Shown here: piece after piece, positions 34,637 through 44,248 of the stretch
Position numbering within the stretch: position 1 is the stretch's first letter
Layout: each line of letters begins with the position of its first letter
Origin: SAR202 cluster bacterium
GTDB taxonomy: Bacteria > Chloroflexota > Dehalococcoidia > Lucifugimonadales > UBA826
Reading direction: 5' to 3'
Length of the DNA: 51,824 bases
Assembly: GCA_022447825.1 (NCBI GenBank)
Contig: JAKUTY010000010.1
Coordinates: forward strand, 1-51,824
Notes under the pieces: generated by a model
Seen by the model: only the letters and a program-made list of their open reading frames with translations
Databases searched by the model: none
Told to the model about the DNA's origin: nothing
Program-made: the position numbers and the translations under genes

Positions 34637-35803
34637 TTATTGCGTTTCGTTAATGTTAGATTGCCTGAGTAATAAATCATTTTTTGTAGAAAAATAATAA
34701 TCATCGGAAACAACTCCAGAATTATGCTTAATTTCCAATTCTGACATCATGTCTTCAAGTACTTGTTTTTCACTGGATCCAGGAAACCAAAGATTTGATC
34801 TTTTTCTAAATTTCAAAGTATTAGAAATTCCCCAAATAGCTGTAATAAAAAGGACGAGAGATAATGCAATGGGAGCAGAATATTCAAATTTTAGAGAATT
34901 AAAATCTTGTGAAAACTTTTGATACCAAACTGATTTAGGCAAATTTTTAATTTCAATTGTTGACTCAAAACCTTTAGGAACATTTTGTGTTTCTAAAACA
35001 GAATAAACTCTTCCTCCAATTTCTGTGTCTACAACAGGATCAGAAAAATTACTATTAAGAACAATATCTGAAGAGGGAATAATTATCCTGAGATTGTTAG
35101 CACCATATCTCCAATTTTTAATGTATTCAAAAATAGAGTTTTGATAAGGAATTTCATATGAATAAGTTAATTCATGACTTCCTGGAAGAATAGAGGCAAT
35201 TAAAGCAAAACCTTTGTCAACTTGAACATAATTAGAGTCAAAAATATTAGTATCTACGTTTAAATTTAAGGCGTCAGCTGGAAGTCCAAATCGCAACAAG
35301 TCCATAGGGCCTTCACCTGGAACATAAGTTACTAGTGAATCGTTCAAAATGGTTACGACTTCCAAAACAGAAATTACCTGTAATTCAGAATTAATGTTAT
35401 CAAAAACCATAGAAGCATTTTGAATGATTATAGAATCATCCGAACTAGAAGAATCATAAACATTAATCTCAATATCCAATGGAACTTTTTTATCAAAAAT
35501 TACCGATTCAACATAAATAGCATCTTGATAAATCAGAGAAACACCATATAAAGAATTTTCTAAGTATGGAACATCTTTAAATTCAAAATTTCCTTCTACA
35601 TTAGTTAAAACAGAAAAAGTTTGAGATTCTGTTTCCAAAGAACTAATATGAAGTGTTATTTCTACATCAGCAACAGAACTTTCATAGTTGGTTAAATTGG
35701 TTAAATTACCTGAAATATACAATTCATTTTCATTAGAATAAACAATTGAGGATTCAAAAAATAAAATGAATAGACTAAAAAGAATTAAGGTGAAAAGCTT
35801 CAT
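34637..35803 (-). CDS. ccm-associated envelope protein, unknown function
   Basis: 388 residues. Residues 1-23 are a signal peptide (LFTLILFSLFILFFESSIVYS). About 28-115 look like a carboxypeptidase-regulatory-type beta sandwich (ISGNLTNL..VADVEITLHI..NVEGNFEFKDVP); about 125-310 is a second beta-rich extracytoplasmic region. One membrane helix follows (about 325-346), then a charged cytoplasmic tail (EDMMSELEIKHNSGVVSDDY) like the short sorting tail of CcmI/SHOCT proteins. The gene overlaps the preceding 123-residue gene by 4 bases, in the ccmH-ccmF operon, so it likely assists cytochrome c maturation. No known family recognised. Confidence 0.65.
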   Translation of the reverse strand: MKLFTLILFSLFILFFESSIVYSNENELYISGNLTNLTNYESSVADVEITLHISSLETESQTFSVLTNVEGNFEFKDVPYLENSLYGVSLIYQDAIYVESVIFDKKVPLDIEINVYDSSSSDDSIIIQNASMVFDNINSELQVISVLEVVTILNDSLVTYVPGEGPMDLLRFGLPADALNLNVDTNIFDSNYVQVDKGFALIASILPGSHELTYSYEIPYQNSIFEYIKNWRYGANNLRIIIPSSDIVLNSNFSDPVVDTEIGGRVYSVLETQNVPKGFESTIEIKNLPKSVWYQKFSQDFNSLKFEYSAPIALSLVLFITAIWGISNTLKFRKRSNLWFPGSSEKQVLEDMMSELEIKHNSGVVSDDYYFSTKNDLLLRQSNINETQ

Positions 35804-36171
35804 TCTTTTTCCTCCAAGTTATATTTTTCTTGAGAAATAAGAACAGTTCTAAAAACTTCCATTTTAACTTCCTCAATTAAAACATTTTGTTCAGATTCTT
35901 GAAGATCTAAAGCTCTCAACACTAAAGCAGCCTCAAAGAGATGAATATTTTTTAACCACTCATAATCTTGATCATGTAAATTGCCTACCATTCTTTCTAA
36001 TTCTGTACTTCTTAATCCTTCTATAGCTGAGTCCCATCTTCTTTCTAAATCAGCAAATAATGAAGATTCATCTTGAGGAATAAATTCTGATGCAGAGTAT
36101 TTGCGAATTAATGGAAATATAATTAAAACAAAGGGAAACAAGCATAAAGCCAAAGATATTAATACAACCAT
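35800..36171 (-). CDS. CcmI-like short membrane protein
   Basis: 123 residues. One N-terminal membrane helix (about 2-23, VLISLALCLFPFVLIIFPLI), then a charged helical stretch (SLFADLERRWDSAIEGLRST) resembling the N-terminal piece of CcmI/CycH, but without the TPR domain that presents apocytochrome. It begins one base after ccmF ends and overlaps the next gene by 4 bases, so it is tightly coupled to ccmF. A reduced CcmI is the best guess. Confidence 0.6.
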   Translation of the reverse strand: MVVLISLALCLFPFVLIIFPLIRKYSASEFIPQDESSLFADLERRWDSAIEGLRSTELERMVGNLHDQDYEWLKNIHLFEAALVLRALDLQESEQNVLIEEVKMEVFRTVLISQEKYNLEEKE

Positions 36172-38178
36172 TTATAGAGATCTCGACTCAAAAATAGAAT
36201 TTGCGATAGGGAGTTTAATTTTTTTACGCCTCCTGCTGCTGCTTACTGTTAAAGAAAATATCGTTCCAAAAATTAATATTGGCCCCGAAATCCACATCCA
36301 TGAAACCATCGGGTTAATTAAAACTCTAAAAAGTGCCTGACCATCTTCTTTAAAATCCGATGGAACCAAGTAAAAGTCTCTGATCAAATTTGAATGAATA
36401 GCACCTCTAGTAGCAGACAGTCGGAATTCAGGATAAAAAGCCCTGTAGGGATACAAATAATCCACGAACTTTCCATTTGTCCAAAGCTCAAACTTAGCAG
36501 TCTCTTCAATTCGATCCGGGAAAACTTCTTGCGACACTCCTAAATACTTAAAAGTATAATCTCCAATTGATTGACTTTCACCAACTGCCATTACGACATC
36601 TTTTTGAACATCATAAAATGATGAGGCGGTGATTCCCATAGCAAGCATGATAATAGAAATATGAACTATATAACCTCCATACCTCGGTCGGTTTGAATTA
36701 ATCAAACGTATAAATGAAAGGTGGATTTTATCTCCTCTTTTAACTCGTGATTTTGTTCCTCTAAACCATTCTTGGATTATTCCTCCTAAAGCAATTGCGC
36801 AAGTAGCAAAACCAAAAATAGCCCAGATTTTTGTCAATCCCAAAAGAAGACAAACTGAAACAATTAAAATACTTAAAATCAAAGGAAAAGTAAGCATTTT
36901 AAATAAAGAATTTAATGAAGCTTTTCTCCAGGGCAGCAATGGTCCAATTCCCATTAAAAATATTAACAAAAGCATTAAAGGACCATTTACTTTATTGAAA
37001 AAAGGCTGCCCAATAGTCATAGTGGTCTCATCAAAAGTCTCAGAAAATATAGGAAAAATAGTCCCCCATAAAGTTACAAATGCAATTAAAAGAAATAAAG
37101 CATTTTGAGACAAAAAAACAGCCTCTCTTGAAATAGGAGACTCGAGCACACCTCTACTTTTCAAAGTATCAAACCTAAAAACAAAAATTACTATAGACAA
37201 AAACAAAGTTACTGCCATGACACCTAAGAACACCCAACCCATTGTAGACTCAGCAAAAGAGTGAACAGACGGAACTGGGCCTCCTCTATTAATAAACATT
37301 CCCAATTGCGCCATAGTGAAGGCTGTAATTATAAGAATCATGTTCCACATCCTAAACAATCCTCTTCTTTTTTGAACCATAATCGAATGTACAAAAGCTG
37401 TCATTGCAAGCCAAGGCATTAGAGCAGAATTTTCAACAGGATCCCAAGCCCAATATCCTCCCCATCCTAAAATGGTATATGCCCACCATCCCCCTAAAAT
37501 CAATCCTATTGTCAAAAGTAACCATGAAATCATGCCCCACAATCTTCCTTGATCAACCCACTCGTCTCTTGAACCTCTTCCGGAAATTAGAGTGGCAATA
37601 CAAACAGAAAAAGGAATTGCAACAGATATTAGTCCCAACATTTGAAATGGCGGATGAATAAACATACCAAAGTGAATCAACAATGGGTTAATACCTTTTC
37701 CGTCAGCTGGAACTATTGGTAATTTTTCTAACGGATTAGCCATAAATAAAAGTACTGCTATAAAAAACAATAAAACCAGTGACATGACACCTAACGCATA
37801 AGGGGCCGTATAGGGAAGTTTCTTGTTTAAAATTAAAACTGAAACCGAAGACATGATTGAAAAAGCTGCTGCAATATATAACAAAGAACCTTCATTTCCC
37901 GAATAAAATGCAACCCAAGCATAAGCACTTGGCATAGCTAAATTACTGTTTTCTGCAACATATTTAACAGAAAAATCATTTATTACGAAAGAATAAATCA
38001 GTGTAATTGTAGTTACAATTAATAAAATTGGAAGTGAATAAAAACCCCATCGCGCACTTTGAGCCAAATCTCTTCCATTCAAACCTCCCCCCGCAAAACC
38101 AACTATAGAAGTGTAAAGAACAACAATAAAAGACGTAATTAAAGATATTTGACCAATTTCTACCAATTTATCGCTCAA
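36172..38178 (-). CDS. ccmF: cytochrome c-type biogenesis protein CcmF
   Basis: 668 residues, typical length. The haem-handling WWD domain (231-250) is clear: WWAYTILGWGGYWAWDPVEN. Two-sided His ligand regions are visible at HPPFQMLG (175-182) and around HSFAES. About 15 membrane helices. CcmF attaches haem to apocytochrome c at the outer face of the membrane together with CcmH. It overlaps ccmH by 11 bases. CcmA, B, C, D, E and G are not in this window. Confidence 0.96.
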   Translation of the reverse strand: MSDKLVEIGQISLITSFIVVLYTSIVGFAGGGLNGRDLAQSARWGFYSLPILLIVTTITLIYSFVINDFSVKYVAENSNLAMPSAYAWVAFYSGNEGSLLYIAAAFSIMSSVSVLILNKKLPYTAPYALGVMSLVLLFFIAVLLFMANPLEKLPIVPADGKGINPLLIHFGMFIHPPFQMLGLISVAIPFSVCIATLISGRGSRDEWVDQGRLWGMISWLLLTIGLILGGWWAYTILGWGGYWAWDPVENSALMPWLAMTAFVHSIMVQKRRGLFRMWNMILIITAFTMAQLGMFINRGGPVPSVHSFAESTMGWVFLGVMAVTLFLSIVIFVFRFDTLKSRGVLESPISREAVFLSQNALFLLIAFVTLWGTIFPIFSETFDETTMTIGQPFFNKVNGPLMLLLIFLMGIGPLLPWRKASLNSLFKMLTFPLILSILIVSVCLLLGLTKIWAIFGFATCAIALGGIIQEWFRGTKSRVKRGDKIHLSFIRLINSNRPRYGGYIVHISIIMLAMGITASSFYDVQKDVVMAVGESQSIGDYTFKYLGVSQEVFPDRIEETAKFELWTNGKFVDYLYPYRAFYPEFRLSATRGAIHSNLIRDFYLVPSDFKEDGQALFRVLINPMVSWMWISGPILIFGTIFSLTVSSSRRRKKIKLPIANSIFESRSL

Positions 38179-38575
38179 CTTCCTCCGAATTAGCTGTAGA
38201 GCTCATTCGTCTTATTAAAATTATCACTAAAAAAACTGTAGATATAAATGCTACCCAGGGAACTATCCATGCAATCAATCCAAATCCATTTGCAGATGGT
38301 TCCATTAAACCTACTTCACCATATCTTTCTACAAAATATTCTTTGATTTCTTGATCTGATTTGTTTTCATTTACCAACTTAGTAACTATAAATCTCATTT
38401 GTATCGCTAAATCATTCTGAGACTGATCAATAGATTCACCGGGACATACAGGACACATTATTTCTTTATTTAATGAAATGATTCTAAGCTCTTGAGGGTT
38501 CATATCCTTAAAATTCTCAGAACAAGCCGACAATAAAAACATAAATAAAAATATATAGATTCCAAAACTTCTCAT
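38168..38575 (-). CDS. ccmH: cytochrome c-type biogenesis protein CcmH
   Basis: 135 residues. Lipoprotein-type N-terminus with lipobox LLSAC (C18), redox motif C41-P-V-C44 (family LRCxxC, here MCPVC) and a C-terminal membrane helix (about 100-127). It reduces or presents apocytochrome thiols for haem ligation by CcmF. The PVCPGESIDQSQNDLA block is typical. It starts 20 bases after the htrA stop and overlaps ccmF by 11 bases. Confidence 0.94.
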   Translation of the reverse strand: MRSFGIYIFLFMFLLSACSENFKDMNPQELRIISLNKEIMCPVCPGESIDQSQNDLAIQMRFIVTKLVNENKSDQEIKEYFVERYGEVGLMEPSANGFGLIAWIVPWVAFISTVFLVIILIRRMSSTANSEEVER

Positions 38576-38595
38576 AAGTAAATTATATACAAGAA

Positions 38596-39705
38596 TTAAG
38601 GTGCATCGGATAATGTCAATTCTGTTTGCATCAATTCACTTTTTCTATAAAAAGTGACATAAATATTTGTACCCGGTGAATTTGAAATCAAAAATTTTGA
38701 CAAATCTCCAGCATTAGTTATTTCCACATCATTAAGCTTTACAATAACATCCTCCACTTCAATTCCAGATTGAGAAGCCGGAAAGTCAGGAATAACCCTA
38801 CCAACTACTACACCTTCTTCTACCGGAAGACCTAGCTGTTCTTTTAAAGCTTTAGTGACATTAAATGGAGAAATACCTATAAAGCCTCGCTGAACTTGTC
38901 CTTTTTTAACTAATTGATCAGAAACTATCTTTGCATCATCAATATTTATTGCAAAACCTATACCATTAGAATCATCGATTATAGCCGTATTAATTCCAAT
39001 AACTTCACCCGCAAGATTAGATAATGGCCCACCACTATTTCCAGGGTTAATTGAAGCGTCTGTTTGTATTAAATCAACCATTGAAGTTTGTGCGTCCAAA
39101 TCAATTGTTCTTTCTAAAGCACTTATTACTCCTTTACTAACTGTTGGGCCACCTTTTAATGCTAAAGCATGACCAACAGCAATAACATCTTCACCCACTA
39201 ATAAATTTTCTGAATTACCTAATTGAGCAGCAATTAAATTTTCTCCGATGATTTTGATAACTGCTAAATCTGTTCTTGGATCACTACCAACTAAATTTGC
39301 TTCAAAAGATCTTCCATCACTCAAAGTGACATCAATAGCGCTTCTACCTTCAACCACATGGTTATTAGTCAAAATATGGCCTTGATCATCCAAAATTATT
39401 CCAGAGCCAACACCAGATCGCGGAATCACTTGATTAAAGCTCCCTAAAGATAATTGTTCTGTAGAAATTTGTACTACAGACGGAGTTAATAACTCTACAG
39501 CCTGAACAGTGGTAAGAGATTCAGAAACAACTACCAATGGCATAGAAGCATTATTTGGATCAACTGGTGTTGAATTTAGTCCAGATTCTAAAGTGTTAAT
39601 AGAAGCAACATCTTCACAGGCAATAAAAAAGGAGAAAGAAAATGCATTTAGTAAAACAATTGAAAAAATAATTAAAAATAACTTGTTGGAAAAAATATAT
39701 TTCAT
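38596..39705 (-). CDS. HtrA/DegP-type serine protease with PDZ domain
   Basis: 369 residues. Catalytic triad H116 (TNNHVVEG), D146 (DPRTDLAVI) and S224 (INPGNSGGPL), then one PDZ domain (about 272-366). N-terminal signal peptide ends in FFIAC (C30), a plausible lipobox, so it is an envelope-anchored quality-control protease. It begins the minus operon with ccmH, ccmF and the ccm accessory genes. A TATAAT ends only 6 bases before the ATG, hinting at a nearly leaderless transcript. Confidence 0.94.
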   Translation of the reverse strand: MKYIFSNKLFLIIFSIVLLNAFSFSFFIACEDVASINTLESGLNSTPVDPNNASMPLVVVSESLTTVQAVELLTPSVVQISTEQLSLGSFNQVIPRSGVGSGIILDDQGHILTNNHVVEGRSAIDVTLSDGRSFEANLVGSDPRTDLAVIKIIGENLIAAQLGNSENLLVGEDVIAVGHALALKGGPTVSKGVISALERTIDLDAQTSMVDLIQTDASINPGNSGGPLSNLAGEVIGINTAIIDDSNGIGFAINIDDAKIVSDQLVKKGQVQRGFIGISPFNVTKALKEQLGLPVEEGVVVGRVIPDFPASQSGIEVEDVIVKLNDVEITNAGDLSKFLISNSPGTNIYVTFYRKSELMQTELTLSDAP

Positions 39706-40091
39706 AATAAAATTATATCTTTAAAAACACCAAACTTTAAACATTTAATTTTATGTGATTTTTAAATAATTATATTAAATAAATACATAGTTTAAGAAAA
39801 ATCAAATTTTTACGCTTAATCATGATATTTTATTCATGAAACACAATTCATGGAATATTTAGCTAGAAATAGATTGACATTCAAATGATCCCTTTAACCC
39901 CTTGCACCTCTAGGTGTTCAGGTGTACAAAGAATCCACGAAACATTTTTGAATATTTAAATGATAAAACCGGGGAATTATAATGAAATATACAACCTTCT
40001 CTCCGGCATTATTTAAGCATAAATACAAATAAAATTTCTCAAAAAATTTTAGTCCTCTATTGTTGGGCGTACTGTATGTCATATCCAAAAA
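39706..40091. promoter_or_regulatory. htrA-dnaA intergenic region
   Basis: 386 bases without a convincing gene. Seen: TATAAT at 39978-39983 (plus strand, without a good -35); AGGTG half-sites at 39912-39916 and 39920-39924 facing CACCT at 39905-39909; ATTCATG copies at 39832-39838 and 39846-39852. No consensus DnaA box TTATCCACA on either strand; the closest, ATATCCAAA at 40081, has two mismatches. It must hold the dnaA promoter, but does not look like an origin. Confidence 0.5.
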
Positions 40092-41483
40092 ATGTTCGAT
40101 TTTTTTAAGAAGGCATATTTTTTGAACGAAAATAAAAATAAAAAAGCTCAAGAAATTTGGCAAGCTGTCCTTGGTAAAATTGAAATGAAAGTACCAAAAG
40201 CTAGCTTCCAAACATGGTTAAAAGACACTTCTGGCGTTGCTTTTGATGAACAGAATTCAACTATAAATGTCAAAGTAAACAGCTCATTTACTGCTCAATA
40301 CCTTCAAGAAAGAATGGCTGGCATAATTGAACGTGAATTGAATAACGTTTCAGGAAAAACAGTCCAAGTTAACTACTTACAAGGATCAGAAATTGTTCGT
40401 AGTTCAAAAACTGATTCTACATCAACCACAATTAAAAAAGATCCAAAAAATATTTTCCCTCTCAACCCAAATTATACTTTTGACTCTTTTGTTGTAGGGG
40501 ATACAAATCAATTGGCTTTTGCTGGAGCTCAAGCCGTATCAAGTAACCCTGGAATAGCTTTTAATCCTGTTGTATTTTATTCAGGTGTGGGATTAGGTAA
40601 AACCCACTTACTCCATGCAATTGGCCACTCTTTAAGAAATCAAGGGAAAAACGTTCTGTACATTACTTCTGAAGAGTTCACTAATCAGTACATAGCTTCC
40701 ATAAAAAACCAAACTACTGAATCTTTTAGAGTAAATTTTCGAAATGTTGATGCACTATTAATAGACGACCTGCAGTTTTTAATTGGTAAAGAACAAACTC
40801 AAGAAGGATTTTTTCACACATTTAACGAGCTTCATATGCAAAATAAACAAATTGTAGTTGCACTTGATAGGCCCCTGAGTAAATTAGATGTCCTAGAGCC
40901 ACGAATAACTTCTAGACTCTCAGGAGGTTTGACAGCTGATATTCAAAAACCATCTTACGAAACAAGAATCGCAATCCTTCAATCAAAAGCTTCAACTTTA
41001 GAGGTTCAGCTACCTAATAACATTTACGAGATAATGGCAAAGAAGGCGTCATCAAATATAAGACAACTCGAGGGTGTACTTAACAGGGTTGCCGCATGGT
41101 CACAATTTAATGGAAATAAAGCAACATCAAACGAACTCTTAAATTTCATATCCAACGATTTCGACTTTAGCTATCAGTCTGTACCGACATTTACTAGCGA
41201 AGATGTCATTAAAGCAGTTTGTGAACATTTCTCTATTACTAAAGATCAAATTAAAGGAAAACAGAGAAGAAAAAATTTTTTAATTCCAAGACAAATAGTT
41301 ATGTATGTTTTAAGAGAAGAAACATCTATGAGTTTGTCTGCAATAGGAAAAGTTTTAGGAAACAGGGATCATTCAACTGTTTTACATGGATGTCTCAAAA
41401 TTTCAGAACTAATACATAGTGACGATAATATTAAAAAACAAATTTTTAATATTAAAGACACATTACTAGAAATCAACTCATGA
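40092..41483 (+). CDS. dnaA: chromosomal replication initiator DnaA
   Basis: 463 residues from ATG 40092. ATPase domain with Walker A SGVGLGKTH (164-172) and Walker B ALLIDDLQF (221-229), sensor LSGGLTADI, and C-terminal DNA-binding domain with the signature RQIVMYVLREETSMSLSAIG followed by GNRDHSTVLHG. It binds 9-bp boxes in oriC to open the duplex. The true start may be TTG 40122 (residue 11), because AAGAAGG lies 8 bases before it whereas the ATG has none. It is followed not by dnaN but by a histidine phosphatase gene overlapping by 4 bases. Confidence 0.97.
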   Translation: MFDFFKKAYFLNENKNKKAQEIWQAVLGKIEMKVPKASFQTWLKDTSGVAFDEQNSTINVKVNSSFTAQYLQERMAGIIERELNNVSGKTVQVNYLQGSEIVRSSKTDSTSTTIKKDPKNIFPLNPNYTFDSFVVGDTNQLAFAGAQAVSSNPGIAFNPVVFYSGVGLGKTHLLHAIGHSLRNQGKNVLYITSEEFTNQYIASIKNQTTESFRVNFRNVDALLIDDLQFLIGKEQTQEGFFHTFNELHMQNKQIVVALDRPLSKLDVLEPRITSRLSGGLTADIQKPSYETRIAILQSKASTLEVQLPNNIYEIMAKKASSNIRQLEGVLNRVAAWSQFNGNKATSNELLNFISNDFDFSYQSVPTFTSEDVIKAVCEHFSITKDQIKGKQRRKNFLIPRQIVMYVLREETSMSLSAIGKVLGNRDHSTVLHGCLKISELIHSDDNIKKQIFNIKDTLLEINS

Positions 41484-42172
41484 AACTATTGTTAGTTAGG
41501 CATGGGGAAACTTTTGCGAACGACGCACAAAGATGGTCTGGATCTCAAGACCTAGACATTACAAACTTAACAGAGAACGGTAAAAATCAAGCAAAAAAAC
41601 TGGGCATTTGGTTTAAAGACACCCAATATATGCCAACACACATATATGTAAGCCCTCAAAAAAGAGCTTTAGACACTTACAAATTAGCAGGCACCCACTG
41701 GAATATTAAACCAAGTATAGTTAATGAATTAAAAGAAACAAGCGCTGGCAACTTTGAAGGGCATACATGGGAGGAAATTGAACAATTATTTCCTCAAGAA
41801 GCGGAAGGTTTTCGTTTTAGTCGTAATTGGGACGTAGTGAATGGAGCAGAAACAGAATTAGAACGAAGAAAAAGGGGCAAACAGGTTTTAAATATAGCCC
41901 TCAATCATCAAAATAGCACAGATGTAGTAATCATGTTTTGTCACGCCTCAATTATCGGAAACATAATTGCCGAAATTCTTGAAACCCCTAAATTGTGGGG
42001 TATTCGCACTAAAAACACTGCAATATTTGAATTTGAACTCGATCCCCAACAATGGAATGACACAAGTCGCATTAAAAATAATCCCACCCTATGGAGAATT
42101 TTGAGGTTTAACGAAACCCCTCATTTAGAAAATGACGGGAAAGACTTGGGTAATCTTGGTAGCCAAATTTAG
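41480..42172 (+). CDS. histidine phosphatase family protein
   Basis: 230 residues. RHGETFAND carries the phosphate-accepting His, with a second His in FCHASII and an acid in NELKETSAGNFEG. Family members are phosphoglycerate-mutase-like phosphatases. It overlaps the dnaA stop (ATGA) and is translationally coupled to it. It ends one base from a convergent paralogue of similar design (C-terminal IFEFELDPQQW versus IFEFEIDSDNW). Substrate unknown. Confidence 0.9.
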   Translation: MKLLLVRHGETFANDAQRWSGSQDLDITNLTENGKNQAKKLGIWFKDTQYMPTHIYVSPQKRALDTYKLAGTHWNIKPSIVNELKETSAGNFEGHTWEEIEQLFPQEAEGFRFSRNWDVVNGAETELERRKRGKQVLNIALNHQNSTDVVIMFCHASIIGNIIAEILETPKLWGIRTKNTAIFEFELDPQQWNDTSRIKNNPTLWRILRFNETPHLENDGKDLGNLGSQI

Positions 42173-42173
42173 T

Positions 42174-42806
42174 TTATTCATTTAGGTGTTTCAAATCTGA
42201 AAATTTAAGAATTTCAAAATTACTAGCTAGATTATCTGATCCTGTCCAATTATCAGAATCAATCTCAAATTCAAAAATAGATGTATTTGAAATTTTGGTT
42301 TTCCATATACGATTTGTACCTAATATCACAGCTATCAAATAAATCATTATTCCCCCATGAGAAAAAACAACTATTTCATCTAACTGATTATGTCCCTTAA
42401 TTAAAAAATCTATAATTTTATTAGCTCTTTTTCTTAAATCATATTTATTCTCAGCCTCAGGAATTAAGCTCAAATCTTTTGTTTTAGCAAATTGTTCCGC
42501 TATTTCGGGAAATAGCTCTTTAATTTCTAAAGCGGTTTTCCCAGAAAAAATTCCTAGATTTCTTTCAATCAAATCAGAAATGGTAATAATTTTGTGGCTT
42601 GGAAATGATATTTGTGCAGTTGATAAAGTCCTAGACAAGGGACTACTGTAAATGTAATTTGGAGAAAATCGACTGTTAATAAAGCTTTTGTACAATTTTT
42701 CTGCTTGTTTAACTCCAGTATCAGATAATGGAAAATCTTGGTGGCCTTGCCATCTCCCCTCCAAATTTCCAACTGATTCAGCATGGCGAACTATCATTAG
42801 TTTCAT
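42174..42806 (-). CDS. histidine phosphatase family protein
   Basis: 210 residues with RHAESVGNLEGRWQGHQDFP (first catalytic His), second His in FSHGGIMIY and acid in DLIERNLGIFSG. Closely related to the opposing gene. Its start overlaps the upstream MFS stop (TAATG), so it belongs to the nadD-pyrE-MFS transcript or its tail. Substrate unknown. Confidence 0.9.
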   Translation of the reverse strand: MKLMIVRHAESVGNLEGRWQGHQDFPLSDTGVKQAEKLYKSFINSRFSPNYIYSSPLSRTLSTAQISFPSHKIITISDLIERNLGIFSGKTALEIKELFPEIAEQFAKTKDLSLIPEAENKYDLRKRANKIIDFLIKGHNQLDEIVVFSHGGIMIYLIAVILGTNRIWKTKISNTSIFEFEIDSDNWTGSDNLASNFEILKFSDLKHLNE

Positions 42807-44248
42807 TATTTAATTTTAATCCTTGGTGATGTTACACCTATAGACATTACTGCGGCTGATAGCATTATGAATGTACTAATCAAGAAAGCTCTACTCATTG
42901 AAGAAATATAGGCCAATTTTAGACCAATATCCTCTAATTTTTTAGCATCAGATAAATCAGGATCATATCCTAAAGACAACATCATCGAAGAAACGATAAT
43001 TGCAGGCAATGCAATCCCAAAAATATGGCCTAAGTTTCTAGTCAAATTCATGAATGCAGAAGCAAATCCATAATTGTTTCTACCTGCACTACCCATTATT
43101 GCACTACTATTTGGAGCTAAGAAAAATGAAATTCCAGTACCTTCAAGAACAGTAATAAGAATTATCATTGCGTTAGTGGTTTCAAGCGTTAAGTTGGTAT
43201 ATAAATATAAAGCAAATGAACACATTATCATCCCAAAGACAGCAGGAATTCTAGGGCCTGTAAAGTCAGCTATCCTCCCACTAATTGGTCCAAATAACAT
43301 AAAGCAAAACCCTCTTGGAACCAATAACATTCCCGCAAAACCTGTTGAAAGCCCTGCAACAGAAACTAAATAAAAAGGAAGGAGGAAGAAGCTAGCTGAA
43401 GAGGCAATAAAACAAATAAGGCGTGCCAATGAACCTAAAGAATAATTTCTAGCCTTAAAAACAGTCAATTGAAACATAGGATTAGATAATTTTTTCTCTA
43501 AAATTAAAAATATCAACAACAGCAGTATTGAGGCAACAATTCCACCAATAATTTGAAAAGAAGCCCAACCAAATGAATTGGTAAAATTAACAGTTAAAAT
43601 CAATATAATTAAAAAGGCTCCAAACAAAAATGTTCCAATCCAATCAAAAGATAACAAACCTTTTATCACCGAACCTTTAGAGTCTTTAACCAAAAACAAA
43701 AATGCAGAAATGGTAGCTATCACACTAAATAAAAACATAAAAATATAAACAGATCGCCAATTAAACACGCTTTCTATCAAACCACCTACCACTTGACCGC
43801 CCAATGACCCAAACCCAACTACTCCCATATGTAAACCAGTTGCAGTACTTCTTTGGTGATCTGGGAAAATATTTACCACTATCGCCATTCCAGTAGACTG
43901 AACGCCAACTGCGCCAAGTCCCATTAAAATTTTCCCAATCAATAAAACGACATAATTAGGTGAAAATGCAGTCACTAATGAAGCTAATGCAAAAACCACT
44001 AACCCTGTTGACCAAACTCTTTTTCTTCCAATTTGGTCCGCTATGGCGCCAGCAGGAATCATCAGCACAGTTACAGTTAAAATATAAACAATAGTAATCC
44101 ATTGTGAAGCGGGAATATCAATACCAAATTGTTCAGCAATAATTGGAGTAACTATAGAAGTAGCAGATTGGTCAATGACTACTATGAATGTGCCTAAAGC
44201 TGCTGCTAAAAATACCCACCAATGTGACTTAAATTCTACAGATTGCAA
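42806..44248 (-). CDS. MFS transporter, DHA2 (EmrB/QacA) type
   Basis: 480 residues, about 14 membrane helices. LGTFIVVIDQSATSIVTP and GAIADQIGRKRVW (loop-2 motif) match the DHA2 drug:proton antiporter branch. TTG start at 44246-44248 with AAAGG about 8 bases upstream, lying inside the pyrE 3' end (13-base overlap). Function is likely export of a toxic or metabolite compound; substrate unknown. Confidence 0.9.
   Translation of the reverse strand: MQSVEFKSHWWVFLAAALGTFIVVIDQSATSIVTPIIAEQFGIDIPASQWITIVYILTVTVLMIPAGAIADQIGRKRVWSTGLVVFALASLVTAFSPNYVVLLIGKILMGLGAVGVQSTGMAIVVNIFPDHQRSTATGLHMGVVGFGSLGGQVVGGLIESVFNWRSVYIFMFLFSVIATISAFLFLVKDSKGSVIKGLLSFDWIGTFLFGAFLIILILTVNFTNSFGWASFQIIGGIVASILLLLIFLILEKKLSNPMFQLTVFKARNYSLGSLARLICFIASSASFFLLPFYLVSVAGLSTGFAGMLLVPRGFCFMLFGPISGRIADFTGPRIPAVFGMIMCSFALYLYTNLTLETTNAMIILITVLEGTGISFFLAPNSSAIMGSAGRNNYGFASAFMNLTRNLGHIFGIALPAIIVSSMMLSLGYDPDLSDAKKLEDIGLKLAYISSMSRAFLISTFIMLSAAVMSIGVTSPRIKIK

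Noticed and set aside
39918..40211. 97-residue open frame on the minus strand
   Set aside because: It overlaps the dnaA start antisense, has no recognisable domain, and covers the expected dnaA promoter.
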